This document shows positions 8,988 to 16,353 of a stretch of 64,000 bases of DNA, piece by piece (the first letter of the stretch is position 1; each line of letters begins with the position of its first letter). The position numbers and the translations under genes are program-made. Origin of the DNA: Oscillospiraceae bacterium (GTDB lineage: Bacteria; Bacillota; Clostridia; Oscillospirales; Oscillospiraceae); contig JAFTFT010000018.1 of assembly GCA_017458335.1 (NCBI GenBank), positions 22,683 to 86,682 on the forward strand, read 5' to 3'. The notes under the pieces are model-generated. The model searched no databases, had not been told where the DNA came from, and was given only the letters and a program-made list of their open reading frames with translations.

Positions 8988-9017
8988 ATTATATTACTTT
9001 TAAGTAATTCTTGTCAA
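8988..9017 (-). promoter_or_regulatory. Promoter with embedded palindromic operator
   Basis: Read leftward, -35 TTGACA (9012-9017) and -10 TATAAT (8988-8993) are 18 bases apart. Inside the spacer and touching the -10 lies a perfect palindrome ATTACTT-TT-AAGTAAT (8993-9008). A repressor bound there would block RNA polymerase; the XRE protein encoded downstream is the obvious candidate. The promoter starts right after the hsdS stop codon. Confidence 0.75.
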
Positions 9018-9019
9018 TG

Positions 9020-10174
9020 CTATCCGAAATATTGCTGCATCAGGCTGTCAAAGAGAAGCTGCGTTTCATCCAGGGACTTCTGAATAGCAGATTTGGATTT
9101 GTCGATCTGATGAACAAAATCTGAAAAAACGTTCTGAAGTTCTAACGGAGGAATAAAAATTGGCATCTCAGCGATTTGCCCTGAAGAAACTCTTGATCTT
9201 GTTTGTCCATGTATCATTCCATGCGCTAATAACAGAGTTTCTGGACAGTTGACGTATTGGCAGGCAAACTCTGTGTTCAATAAGCTGGGGTTAGGAATAT
9301 AGTGAACGCAATCTGCTTTATTAACAGCAATTCCTATTTCTTTTGGAATAATACAGGCGCGCAAATTGGGGTCGCCTAAAGTCCCTATAACAATCTCGCC
9401 CGCATGACAGGTGTATTTTTTCAGATTCTCATAGTGCTCTGGAGGGATAAAGGATTTGTCTTCGTCGATAAACCTCCCCACTCCAATGTTTCCTAGTCTT
9501 ATTACTCTCACACCGGTTTCAGAATAATGCTCTGACTTGAGATTTGAGCCAAAAGGCCCATCGCTTAAACGCAGGCTTGACTCTTTGAATGATATACACT
9601 CCCAATTCAATGGGTTTGAAAATGGGTCCCCAAACATCTCGACAAATCGGACTTTGATGAGGTTGTCAAGTTTCTGCAGTTCCTGTTGTCGAAGAGCAAT
9701 TATGCCCTCAATTTTCCCTAGATTGCCTGAAATATATTCTTGCTTTTCTTGACTGGGAATATTAATAACCGCATTCTTTAGTTCGCTTTTGTTAAAACCA
9801 GGTATGGTTGCACGAGCACCAACATTATCAAGTAGATGATGCTGAAAATAACCAGATTTAAAATAGTACAGCAAATACGGATTATGGACTGGCTTTTTCT
9901 TTATAACTTTAACCAAAGCAACGTTATATGCTCCCGCAAGTCCAGTAAAAGCTTGACCAATATATCCGTATCGAGAAAGCATAATGTCTTCTTGCGTACA
10001 TTTGTGGAGTTTGCCATTATCAAGAACATACTCTATGAACTTCTCGTCTCCCTGAGTATAATCCCTGATCTGAAGCATCCGAATATATCCATCTTTTGGC
10101 TCAGACACCCATTCATCCTTGGGCGGTTGGGTTCCTCCTTGGAAGTCACATACATCCAATAATTTTTCAACCAT
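9020..10174 (-). CDS. hsdS: Type I restriction specificity subunit HsdS
   Basis: Protein of 384 residues that sets the DNA recognition sequence of the HsdM2S methylase and HsdR2M2S nuclease. Two target recognition domains (about residues 1-150 and 190-340) alternate with two helical spacers: the central one (EKQEYISGNLGKIEG...LQKLDNLIKVRFVEMFGDP) and the C-terminal one (FVHQIDKSKSAIQKSLDETQLLFDSLMQQYFG). The shared helical spacers, each ending in an LLFDSLMQQ/LIKVRFVEMF-like segment, are typical. The gene is visibly more AT-rich than hsdM and hsdR, as is usual for exchanged specificity genes. No inverted or second hsdS copy is present, so shuffling is not indicated. Confidence 0.9.
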   Translation of the reverse strand: MVEKLLDVCDFQGGTQPPKDEWVSEPKDGYIRMLQIRDYTQGDEKFIEYVLDNGKLHKCTQEDIMLSRYGYIGQAFTGLAGAYNVALVKVIKKKPVHNPYLLYYFKSGYFQHHLLDNVGARATIPGFNKSELKNAVINIPSQEKQEYISGNLGKIEGIIALRQQELQKLDNLIKVRFVEMFGDPFSNPLNWECISFKESSLRLSDGPFGSNLKSEHYSETGVRVIRLGNIGVGRFIDEDKSFIPPEHYENLKKYTCHAGEIVIGTLGDPNLRACIIPKEIGIAVNKADCVHYIPNPSLLNTEFACQYVNCPETLLLAHGMIHGQTRSRVSSGQIAEMPIFIPPLELQNVFSDFVHQIDKSKSAIQKSLDETQLLFDSLMQQYFG

Positions 10175-10192
10175 AATTCATCCCCACAAATG

Positions 10193-11701
10193 TCAATTTG
10201 ATTCGTAAAGCATTCGCTCCAGCTCGGCTAGTTCCTTGCCAATCTCCGCCTCAAGCGCCTTGATGTTTGCCATAATCTCACTCGTGGGCGGGTACTCCAC
10301 GGGCTTGTATTCCGTCTGCTTGTACTTGTTGATGGAGAGGTCATAATCATTTTGAACGATCTCGTCCTTCGGCACGAAGAAGCTCTGCTCCGTGCGGGCG
10401 CGGCCTTCCTCGGCATCCAAAGCGCGGAAACGGGCGATGATATCGGGGATATCGTTCTCCCTGGTCTCGCTGCGCTTGTCGTCGAGAGAGAAGCCGTCGG
10501 CCTTCATGTCATAGAACCAGACCTTGTCCGTGCCGCCGTGGCCGGTCTTGGTGAAGATCAGGATGGCGGTGGACACACCCGCGTAGGGCTTGAACACGCC
10601 GGAGGGCATGGAGATCACGGCTTCAAGTCGGTTGCCCTCGATGAGCTCCTTGCGGATGGCTTTGTGCGCGGTGGACGAGCCGAAGAGCACGCCGTCCGGC
10701 ACGATGCAGGCGCAGCGGCCGCCGACTTTGAGCATCCGAAGGAACAGTGCCAGAAACAGGAGCTCGGTTTTCTTGGTCTTGCAGACCTTCAAGAGATCGG
10801 TAGAGACGATATCCGCGTCCAGGCTGCCCTTGAAGGGCGGATTGGCCAGGATCAGGCTGTACATCTCCCGGTCCGGGTTCTGGTCGGAGAGACTGTCCCG
10901 GTACTCGATATAAGGATTGTCCACCCCATGGGTCATCATGTTCATCGCACCGATGCGCAGCATGGTGCGGTCCATGTCGTAACCGTGGAACATGTGGTTC
11001 ATATAGTGATCCTTGTTCTGGCGGTTGAAGAAAACCTCCTGCTTGCGGTTTTCCTTGAGATAGTCGCTGACCGCCACAAGAAAGCCCGAAGTACCGCAGG
11101 CCGGGTCACAGACGATCTCATCTGCTTTGGGGTCCATCAGGGCCACCATCATTTTGATGATGTGCCGGGGTGTGCGGAACTGGCCGTTGACGCCGGCTGT
11201 GGCGATCTTGGAAAGCAGATATTCGTACACGTCGCCGCGGGTATCCGCAGATTTCAGCTGTGCCATCTGCTCATAGATGCCGTCCATGGCCGTGACGATC
11301 TTATCCAGCATCAAGGGCGTGGGGATCTTGAAGATGGCGTCGCCCATGTATTTGGAATAAGCGCTTTCCTTGTCGCCGTGCAGGTTCTTGATGAACGGGA
11401 AGACCCACTCCTGCACGGTGCTGTACATCTTCGCAGCGGGGAAGTCATGGAACACGCTCCACTTGAGCTGGTTTCCATCAACTGTGCGCTCACCGATCTG
11501 TACCTCTTTGGCAAAAATGCTCTCGTAGGGCAGGCCGAGCATGGCGGCCTCCTTGGCGCGGAGATTGTCGGAGTCGTCCAGATCGTGAATGAACATCAGG
11601 TAGGTCATCTGCTCAATCACATCTAGGGGGTTGGTCAGCCCGCCGGTCCAGAAGATCTCCCAAAGGCTGTCTATTTTGCTTCTCAATTCACCTGTAACCA
11701 T
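10193..11701 (-). CDS. hsdM: Type I restriction N6-adenine methylase HsdM
   Basis: Protein of 502 residues. The helical N-terminal HsdM domain covers about residues 5-140. The methyltransferase domain carries motif I DPACGTSGFL (199-208) and catalytic motif IV NPPF (287-290), the pattern of N6-adenine methylases. It needs HsdS for DNA specificity and S-adenosylmethionine as donor. It overlaps the fic stop by 14 bases and lies 18 bases before hsdS, so fic, hsdM and hsdS are one transcription unit. Confidence 0.95.
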   Translation of the reverse strand: MVTGELRSKIDSLWEIFWTGGLTNPLDVIEQMTYLMFIHDLDDSDNLRAKEAAMLGLPYESIFAKEVQIGERTVDGNQLKWSVFHDFPAAKMYSTVQEWVFPFIKNLHGDKESAYSKYMGDAIFKIPTPLMLDKIVTAMDGIYEQMAQLKSADTRGDVYEYLLSKIATAGVNGQFRTPRHIIKMMVALMDPKADEIVCDPACGTSGFLVAVSDYLKENRKQEVFFNRQNKDHYMNHMFHGYDMDRTMLRIGAMNMMTHGVDNPYIEYRDSLSDQNPDREMYSLILANPPFKGSLDADIVSTDLLKVCKTKKTELLFLALFLRMLKVGGRCACIVPDGVLFGSSTAHKAIRKELIEGNRLEAVISMPSGVFKPYAGVSTAILIFTKTGHGGTDKVWFYDMKADGFSLDDKRSETRENDIPDIIARFRALDAEEGRARTEQSFFVPKDEIVQNDYDLSINKYKQTEYKPVEYPPTSEIMANIKALEAEIGKELAELERMLYESN

Positions 11702-12764
11702 GTTCTTGCTCCTTTTCCCAATTCCATGTGTAAGAGGTATAGCGGCCGCCGCCGATTTTGAGGATGTCGCCCTTGTCGGTCAGTTCTTTCAAAGCCCGCT
11801 GGATTGTGACCTGGCTGATATCCGGGCATTGCGCCATAAGTTCTGCTTTGGTAACCCTCCCGGTCGTGCTGCGGATCAGGCTCCGGGTGCGGCTGATTTT
11901 GGAGTTCCCGGCTTCCATCATGATCTCCGCACGCTCCGTGAATTCCCGATACGCCGCGATTATTACGCCTAATAGATAACGGACAAAGGGAAGATAATCG
12001 TTGCCGCCCTCGTGCCAGTTTTCGGAACTGGCCTGCAGAGTCTCATAATAGCTGTCCTTGCTGTCGGCGATCAGCCGTTCGATGCTGATATATTTTCCGA
12101 TCGGATAGCCCGTGCGGTACAGAAGCAGCAGGGTCAACAGGCGGCTCATGCGTCCGTTTCCGTCGTTGAAGGGGTGGATGCAGAGAAAGTCCAAAATGAA
12201 CATGGGGAGCAGAAGAAGATCGTCCAGTTCGGGATCGGCGATCGCTTCGTTAATCGCCGCGCAGAGAGAATCCATGGCCTCTGCCGTCTCCCAGGCTGGT
12301 ACAGGCTGAAAGCGGAGCCTCTTCGTGCTGTCCGGGAGCGTCTCGGCAATCACATTGTCGGAGTTCTTAAAGCTCCCGCCGATGGACATGCCGCTGAATT
12401 TATACAGATCCCGGTGAAGCTGCAGAATCATGCCGGGGCGAATCGGGATAAAGTCATGATTCTCATGAATCGTGTTCAGCACGTCCCGATACCCCGCGAT
12501 CTCGCGCTCGCTGCGGCTGCGCGGTGTGGTTTTATTCCGCACGATCAGTTTCAGGCGATCGTCTGTTGTGATGATGCCTTCGATCCGGTTTGATGCCTCG
12601 GTACTCTGGATCTTCGCGATCTCCAGCAGTTCCCCCAGCACATCCTCCTGCGCATCGGAAAACCGGGTTTGTTTGCCCTTCTGCTCGTGGATCTGGGTGA
12701 GATACGAAACAATCTCCGGGGTCAACAGCTTTTGATATTCTGCTTTGTAGGCAAATGGGCGCAT
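11688..12764 (-). CDS. Fic-domain protein with C-terminal winged helix
   Basis: Protein of 358 residues. The core Fic motif HPFNDGNGRMSR (197-208) is complete, including the catalytic His197 and the phosphate-binding residues, so AMP transfer (or a related transfer) onto a protein hydroxyl is expected. A class II style inhibitory helix motif SxxxEG (S58-G63, SNRIEG) precedes it and would keep the enzyme off. The C-terminal 60 residues look like a winged helix (TKAELMAQCPDISQVTIQRAL). It is the first gene of the restriction operon and overlaps hsdM by 14 bases. Its target is unknown; regulation of the restriction system or a built-in toxin are both possible. Confidence 0.9.
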   Translation of the reverse strand: MRPFAYKAEYQKLLTPEIVSYLTQIHEQKGKQTRFSDAQEDVLGELLEIAKIQSTEASNRIEGIITTDDRLKLIVRNKTTPRSRSEREIAGYRDVLNTIHENHDFIPIRPGMILQLHRDLYKFSGMSIGGSFKNSDNVIAETLPDSTKRLRFQPVPAWETAEAMDSLCAAINEAIADPELDDLLLLPMFILDFLCIHPFNDGNGRMSRLLTLLLLYRTGYPIGKYISIERLIADSKDSYYETLQASSENWHEGGNDYLPFVRYLLGVIIAAYREFTERAEIMMEAGNSKISRTRSLIRSTTGRVTKAELMAQCPDISQVTIQRALKELTDKGDILKIGGGRYTSYTWNWEKEQEHGYR

Positions 12765-12820
12765 TTTATTTCCTCGCTAAAAAGGCATTTTGATTATTCT
12801 GTCTCTTCTGATGCCATTAT

Positions 12821-12849
12821 ATTTTACCGATAATGATGCCATACGTCAA
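12821..12849 (-). promoter_or_regulatory. Promoter of the fic-hsdMS operon
   Basis: Read leftward: -35 TTGACG (12844-12849), 17 bases, -10 TAAAAT (12821-12826). The ATG of fic lies about 57 bases downstream. The word GGCATCA occurs twice around the -10 region. Confidence 0.65.
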
Positions 12850-12850
12850 G

Positions 12851-12887
12851 TTAATTTGATCAATATTCCGAAAAATGATCAAATTAA
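12851..12887. promoter_or_regulatory. Long inverted repeat just upstream of the fic promoter
   Basis: Two perfect 12-bp arms, TTAATTTGATCA (12851-12862) and TGATCAAATTAA (12876-12887), flank a 13-base centre and begin 1 base upstream of the -35 box. The AT-rich arms and lack of a T-run suggest a protein-binding site rather than a terminator. The winged helix of Fic or the XRE protein could be the binder; this is inference. Confidence 0.6.
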
Positions 12888-12908
12888 ACTGTTGCTTTAT
12901 AAAATGAA

Positions 12909-12950
12909 AGCTGTCCGGACCGGCTGAATGCTCAGCTCATCCGGACAGCT
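12909..12950 (-). terminator. Terminator after larC
   Basis: Stem AGCTGTCCGGA (12909-12919) with TCCGGACAGCT (12940-12950). Read leftward it is followed by TTTCATTTTATAAAG. It lies about 70 bases past the larC stop. Confidence 0.8.
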
Positions 12951-13019
12951 TTTCTGAAATTTGTATTGGGCTCAGGAACGGAAAGGACCGCCGGAGTGTC
13001 AGCTTTTGCTGTGATTATG

Positions 13020-14318
13020 TTACAGCAGTTTTTTTACCTCTCGGAGAGACAGATTCTGTTCCTCTGCGATTTTTTTCAGGTCCTCGTACTCGGCCTTTTC
13101 GTGAGTCGAGCCGTAACCGGAGGCGCGTTTCACGCGGACGGATCCATAGGGAGTTTCCCGCGTCTCAATCTCCCGGGAGAGCTTGTACCGATTGCAGGTA
13201 TATTCCCGGACACCGAGGCTGGTGGTGTGGCGGAAGAGACAGGCAAGAAGCGCATCCCGCTGTTCCGCGCGGCACATACAGGTCAGCATGACACCGGGGC
13301 GGCTTTTCTTCATGCCGATGTTGGTGAAATAAACATCCAGTGCGCCCGCAGTGAAGAGACGCTCCTGGGCGAAGGCCAGCTCCTCGGCGGTCATGTCGTC
13401 GATGTTGCAGGCAAGCTCGATGACCTGCTCTGCCTCTTCTTCACGCTCTCCGAGCAAAGCCCGGATCACGTTGGCGCGGGGGAAGTCCTTAAACCCGGTG
13501 CCGTAGCCGATCCTGGAGACGCGCATGGGGGGCATGCTGCCGAAGTGCGTGACAAAGTGTTTCAGCAGCGCGGCCCCGGTGGGGGTGCAGAGTTCTCCGA
13601 GAATGTCCCCGGTATAGATGGGGATCCCCTTGAGCAGTTCCTGTGTCGCCGGCGCCGGGACCGGAAGCACGCCGTGGGCACAGCGCACGGTTCCGCTGCC
13701 GACATGAACCGGTGAGGCGAAGACCTTCTCGGGTGCCAGTTCATGCATCAGGTAACAGACCGAGACCACATCCGCCATGGCATCCAGGGAGCCGACCTCA
13801 TGGAAGTGGATGTTTTCCATGGGGTGGCCGTGGACATGGGCCTCCGCCGCGGCGATCAGGTCATAGACCGCGAGCGCGTTCTGAATGACATCCGCGGGGA
13901 GGTCGAGCCCGCCGATGAACGCCCGGACCTCGGTGATGGAAGTCTGGTGATGGTGATGATGGTGCTCCTGCTCACTGGCACTCTCCACGGCGGCATCGGC
14001 GGGCGGAGTATGACCGTGCTCGTGGTTGTGATGATGCTCATGCTCATGATGATGTCCACCGTCATGGCAGTGACCGCCCTCGTCTTCATGTGCCTGTGTG
14101 GGTTCTTCACCTTCCACCTGCCCGTCAATGGTGACGGTGACGTGACTGCCGGAGATGCCGCACTTCTGATCCTTTCGGACGGACAGAACGGCTTTTCCGT
14201 CAAACGCACGGTTCAGAGTGGCCAGCACCGCTTCGGGCTGTTCATGCAGCTCCAGCAGAGCGGCGGTCAGCATATCGCCGGCGGCGCCCATGCTGCAATC
14301 CAAATAAATCGTTTTCAT
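13020..14318 (-). CDS. larC: LarC, nickel chelatase of the nickel-pincer cofactor
   Basis: Protein of 432 residues. LarC inserts nickel into pyridinium-3,5-bisthiocarboxylate mononucleotide with CTP, giving the cofactor of lactate racemase-type enzymes. The family start YLDCSMGAAGDM is clear, as is HFHEVGSLDAM. A histidine-rich stretch (about residues 77-124) probably stores or delivers nickel. In Lactiplantibacillus plantarum larC is split into two frames joined by programmed frameshifting; here it is one uninterrupted frame. It overlaps larE by 4 bases (ATGA). Confidence 0.93.
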   Translation of the reverse strand: MKTIYLDCSMGAAGDMLTAALLELHEQPEAVLATLNRAFDGKAVLSVRKDQKCGISGSHVTVTIDGQVEGEEPTQAHEDEGGHCHDGGHHHEHEHHHNHEHGHTPPADAAVESASEQEHHHHHHQTSITEVRAFIGGLDLPADVIQNALAVYDLIAAAEAHVHGHPMENIHFHEVGSLDAMADVVSVCYLMHELAPEKVFASPVHVGSGTVRCAHGVLPVPAPATQELLKGIPIYTGDILGELCTPTGAALLKHFVTHFGSMPPMRVSRIGYGTGFKDFPRANVIRALLGEREEEAEQVIELACNIDDMTAEELAFAQERLFTAGALDVYFTNIGMKKSRPGVMLTCMCRAEQRDALLACLFRHTTSLGVREYTCNRYKLSREIETRETPYGSVRVKRASGYGSTHEKAEYEDLKKIAEEQNLSLREVKKLL

Positions 14319-15127
14319 ATCTTCAATACCTCGTTCATACTGCCGGTGCGGTAGCCGGAGAGATCCAGCGTGACATACGAAAAGCCGTATTCCTTCAGCG
14401 CCGCCGTGATCTGCCCCCGGACTGTAGGCAGCATGATCCGGTCAAAGTCATCCGGAAGAATCTCGATCCGGGCCAGGTCACCGTGGATGCGGACGCGGAA
14501 CTGCCGAAAGCCGAGATCCAGCAGAAGCTGCTCCGCCCGGTCCACCATGGCGAGCCGATCATCGGTGATGGCCTCGCCGTAGACAAAACGGGAGGCCAGA
14601 CAGGCGAAGGAGGGTTTATCCCAGGTGGGGAGAGCCAGCTCCTTTGAGAGGACGCGGATGTCCGCCTTGCTGAGCCCGGCATCCAGCAGGGGACTCAGAA
14701 CCTCCAGCTCCCGGATGGCGCGCATGCCTGGGCGATAGTCCCCGGTGTCGTCGGTGTTGGAACCTTCCGCGACATGGGAAATCCCGGCTTCTTTGGCCGC
14801 TTCGATGATCCGGCCGAAGATCATGCGCTTGCAGTGGTAACAGCGGTCCGGCGGATTTTGACGGATGCTGTCAATCTCCAGCGCTTCCGCCGGAATGACG
14901 ATCTGCCGGATGCCGGACTCGCGGCAGAAATCAGCGGCCTCCTTCTGCTCCCTGCCTGGGACAAAAGGAGGCGCGGCCGTCACGGCGAGGGCGCGGTCGC
15001 CAAGAACATCATGCGCGACCTGCAGCAGAAAGGTCGAGTCCACGCCGCCGGAAAAGGCGACCGCGAGGCTGCCCAGCTCCTGAAGACGGCCGCGGAGCGC
15101 GTCATATTTAGTATGTAGCGTATCCAT
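14315..15127 (-). CDS. larE: LarE, ATP-dependent sulfur insertase
   Basis: Protein of 270 residues. LarE adenylates the dicarboxylated pyridinium nucleotide and converts both carboxylates to thiocarboxylates. The PP-loop SGGVDS is at residues 26-31. Three cysteines stand out: C96 and C99 (CYHC) and C176 (FACLASR). The last corresponds to the sacrificial cysteine of the L. plantarum enzyme; LarE proteins with three such cysteines are reported to bind a 4Fe-4S cluster and act catalytically, which would fit this anaerobe. The gene lies 12 bases after larB and overlaps larC. Confidence 0.92.
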   Translation of the reverse strand: MDTLHTKYDALRGRLQELGSLAVAFSGGVDSTFLLQVAHDVLGDRALAVTAAPPFVPGREQKEAADFCRESGIRQIVIPAEALEIDSIRQNPPDRCYHCKRMIFGRIIEAAKEAGISHVAEGSNTDDTGDYRPGMRAIRELEVLSPLLDAGLSKADIRVLSKELALPTWDKPSFACLASRFVYGEAITDDRLAMVDRAEQLLLDLGFRQFRVRIHGDLARIEILPDDFDRIMLPTVRGQITAALKEYGFSYVTLDLSGYRTGSMNEVLKI

Positions 15128-15139
15128 AGACGATTGAGT

Positions 15140-15904
15140 TTATGTCAGGTGGTTGATCATGCTGGCCATGTAGCCGGCACCGAAGCCGTTGTCGATGTTC
15201 ACGACGGAGACGCCGCTGGCACAGGAGTTCAGCATCGACAGCAGCGCCGCAATCCCGCCCAGAGAGGCGCCGTAGCCGATACTAGTGGGGACGGCGATCA
15301 CCGGGCAGTCGGCCAGACCGCCGATCACCGAGGGGAGGGCGCCCTCCATGCCGGCGACGGCGACGATGCAGCGGGCACTCATTATGGCGTCCATGTGGGA
15401 GAGCAGACGGTGAATCCCGGACACCCCGACGTCATAGAGCCGGACGACCTCATTGCCCAGCACTTCGGCGGTGATGGCGGCTTCTTCGGCCACGGGAATG
15501 TCGCTGGTACCGCCGGTGGCGACGACGACTTTCCCCACACCGGTGGGCGCCGGCATCACGCCGATGACGCCGGTGCGTGACAACTCGTTATAATCCAAGG
15601 GAGCGATCCCGCTCAGACCCTCCCGGACAAAATCCGCGGTCTCCTTTGAGATCCGGGTGACCAGAACGGTCTTCTGCCCGTTCTGGAGCATGGTCTTTGC
15701 AATCCCGAGGATGTGTTCCTGGGTTTTCCCGGCGCCGTAGATGACTTCCGGCACGCCCTGACGGATGCCGCGGTGCATGTCCACCTTGGCGTATTCGCCG
15801 ACTTCCTTGATCGGCTCCATCTTCAGCTTCAGGGCGGCCTCATCGGGAGAGACCTCGCCGGCGGCCACCTGCTGAAGCAATTCATTCAGTTCCACTTTAT
15901 CCAT
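15140..15904 (-). CDS. larB: LarB, NaAD carboxylase/hydrolase
   Basis: Protein of 254 residues. LarB carboxylates the nicotinic ring of nicotinate adenine dinucleotide and cleaves the dinucleotide, the first step toward the nickel-pincer cofactor. The C-terminal two thirds are PurE/AIR carboxylase-like, with ATGGTSDIPVAEEA, SHMDAIMSA and VAGMEGALPSVIGGL. It is the first gene of larBEC. The apo-enzyme LarA (lactate racemase or another 2-hydroxyacid epimerase) is not in this window. Confidence 0.93.
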   Translation of the reverse strand: MDKVELNELLQQVAAGEVSPDEAALKLKMEPIKEVGEYAKVDMHRGIRQGVPEVIYGAGKTQEHILGIAKTMLQNGQKTVLVTRISKETADFVREGLSGIAPLDYNELSRTGVIGVMPAPTGVGKVVVATGGTSDIPVAEEAAITAEVLGNEVVRLYDVGVSGIHRLLSHMDAIMSARCIVAVAGMEGALPSVIGGLADCPVIAVPTSIGYGASLGGIAALLSMLNSCASGVSVVNIDNGFGAGYMASMINHLT

Positions 15905-15945
15905 GATGATTCTCCTGTCTGTTCGGTAGGAAAGTTATTGCAGGA

Positions 15946-15975
15946 AGTATAACATAAATGAAGCGTTTCGTGCAA
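15946..15975 (-). promoter_or_regulatory. Promoter of larBEC
   Basis: Read leftward: -35 TTGCAC (15970-15975), 18 bases, -10 TATACT (15946-15951), then GACAGGAGAATCATC before the larB ATG. Confidence 0.65.
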
Positions 15976-15981
15976 CACGAA

Positions 15982-16305
15982 TCATTCCTCCTTTTGGACG
16001 GACTCCGGCAACCGGTCGTTTAGTTCTGCATAATCGCTTAACAGGTCGTAGACCCCGTCTTCGGACAAGACGCCGCGTTTCAGGTCCGGCGGCAGCAGGC
16101 CGGCCTCATCGGCTTCGAAGTCTTTCCGCCAGAGAGAACCCTCGTAATACGCAGAGAGAGCCTGTATGTCACCGCGGACGGAATCAAGGCGGCCCGGGCA
16201 GACTCCGGCTGCGTGCAGGGTGAGGCGGATCCGGTCATAACGGCTTTCCATCTCGGTGATGCGCCGGATCCGCTCTGTTATTTCCATACTGTCAGAATCT
16301 TTCAT
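15982..16305 (-). CDS. DUF4298 family protein
   Basis: Small acidic protein of 107 residues with no signal peptide. The segment EADEAGLLPPDLKRGVLSED, followed by VYDLL, matches my recollection of the DUF4298 family, found mostly in Bacillota and of unknown function. AAAGGA lies 9 bases before the ATG. It follows the MATE gene by 48 bases on the same strand and may share its transcript. No catalytic motif is visible. Confidence 0.75.
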   Translation of the reverse strand: MKDSDSMEITERIRRITEMESRYDRIRLTLHAAGVCPGRLDSVRGDIQALSAYYEGSLWRKDFEADEAGLLPPDLKRGVLSEDGVYDLLSDYAELNDRLPESVQKEE

Positions 16306-16353
16306 GAAAGTTGTTCCTTTCTTCCCGGGGCGAATGTCAGATCGGCTCCCGCT

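Noticed and set aside
9020-10174. Phase-variable hsdS with inverted repeats or a second hsdS
   Set aside because: Only one hsdS is present, with no recombinase and no inverted partner sequence in the locus.
13020-14318. Programmed frameshift in larC
   Set aside because: The gene is a single continuous frame with homology throughout.
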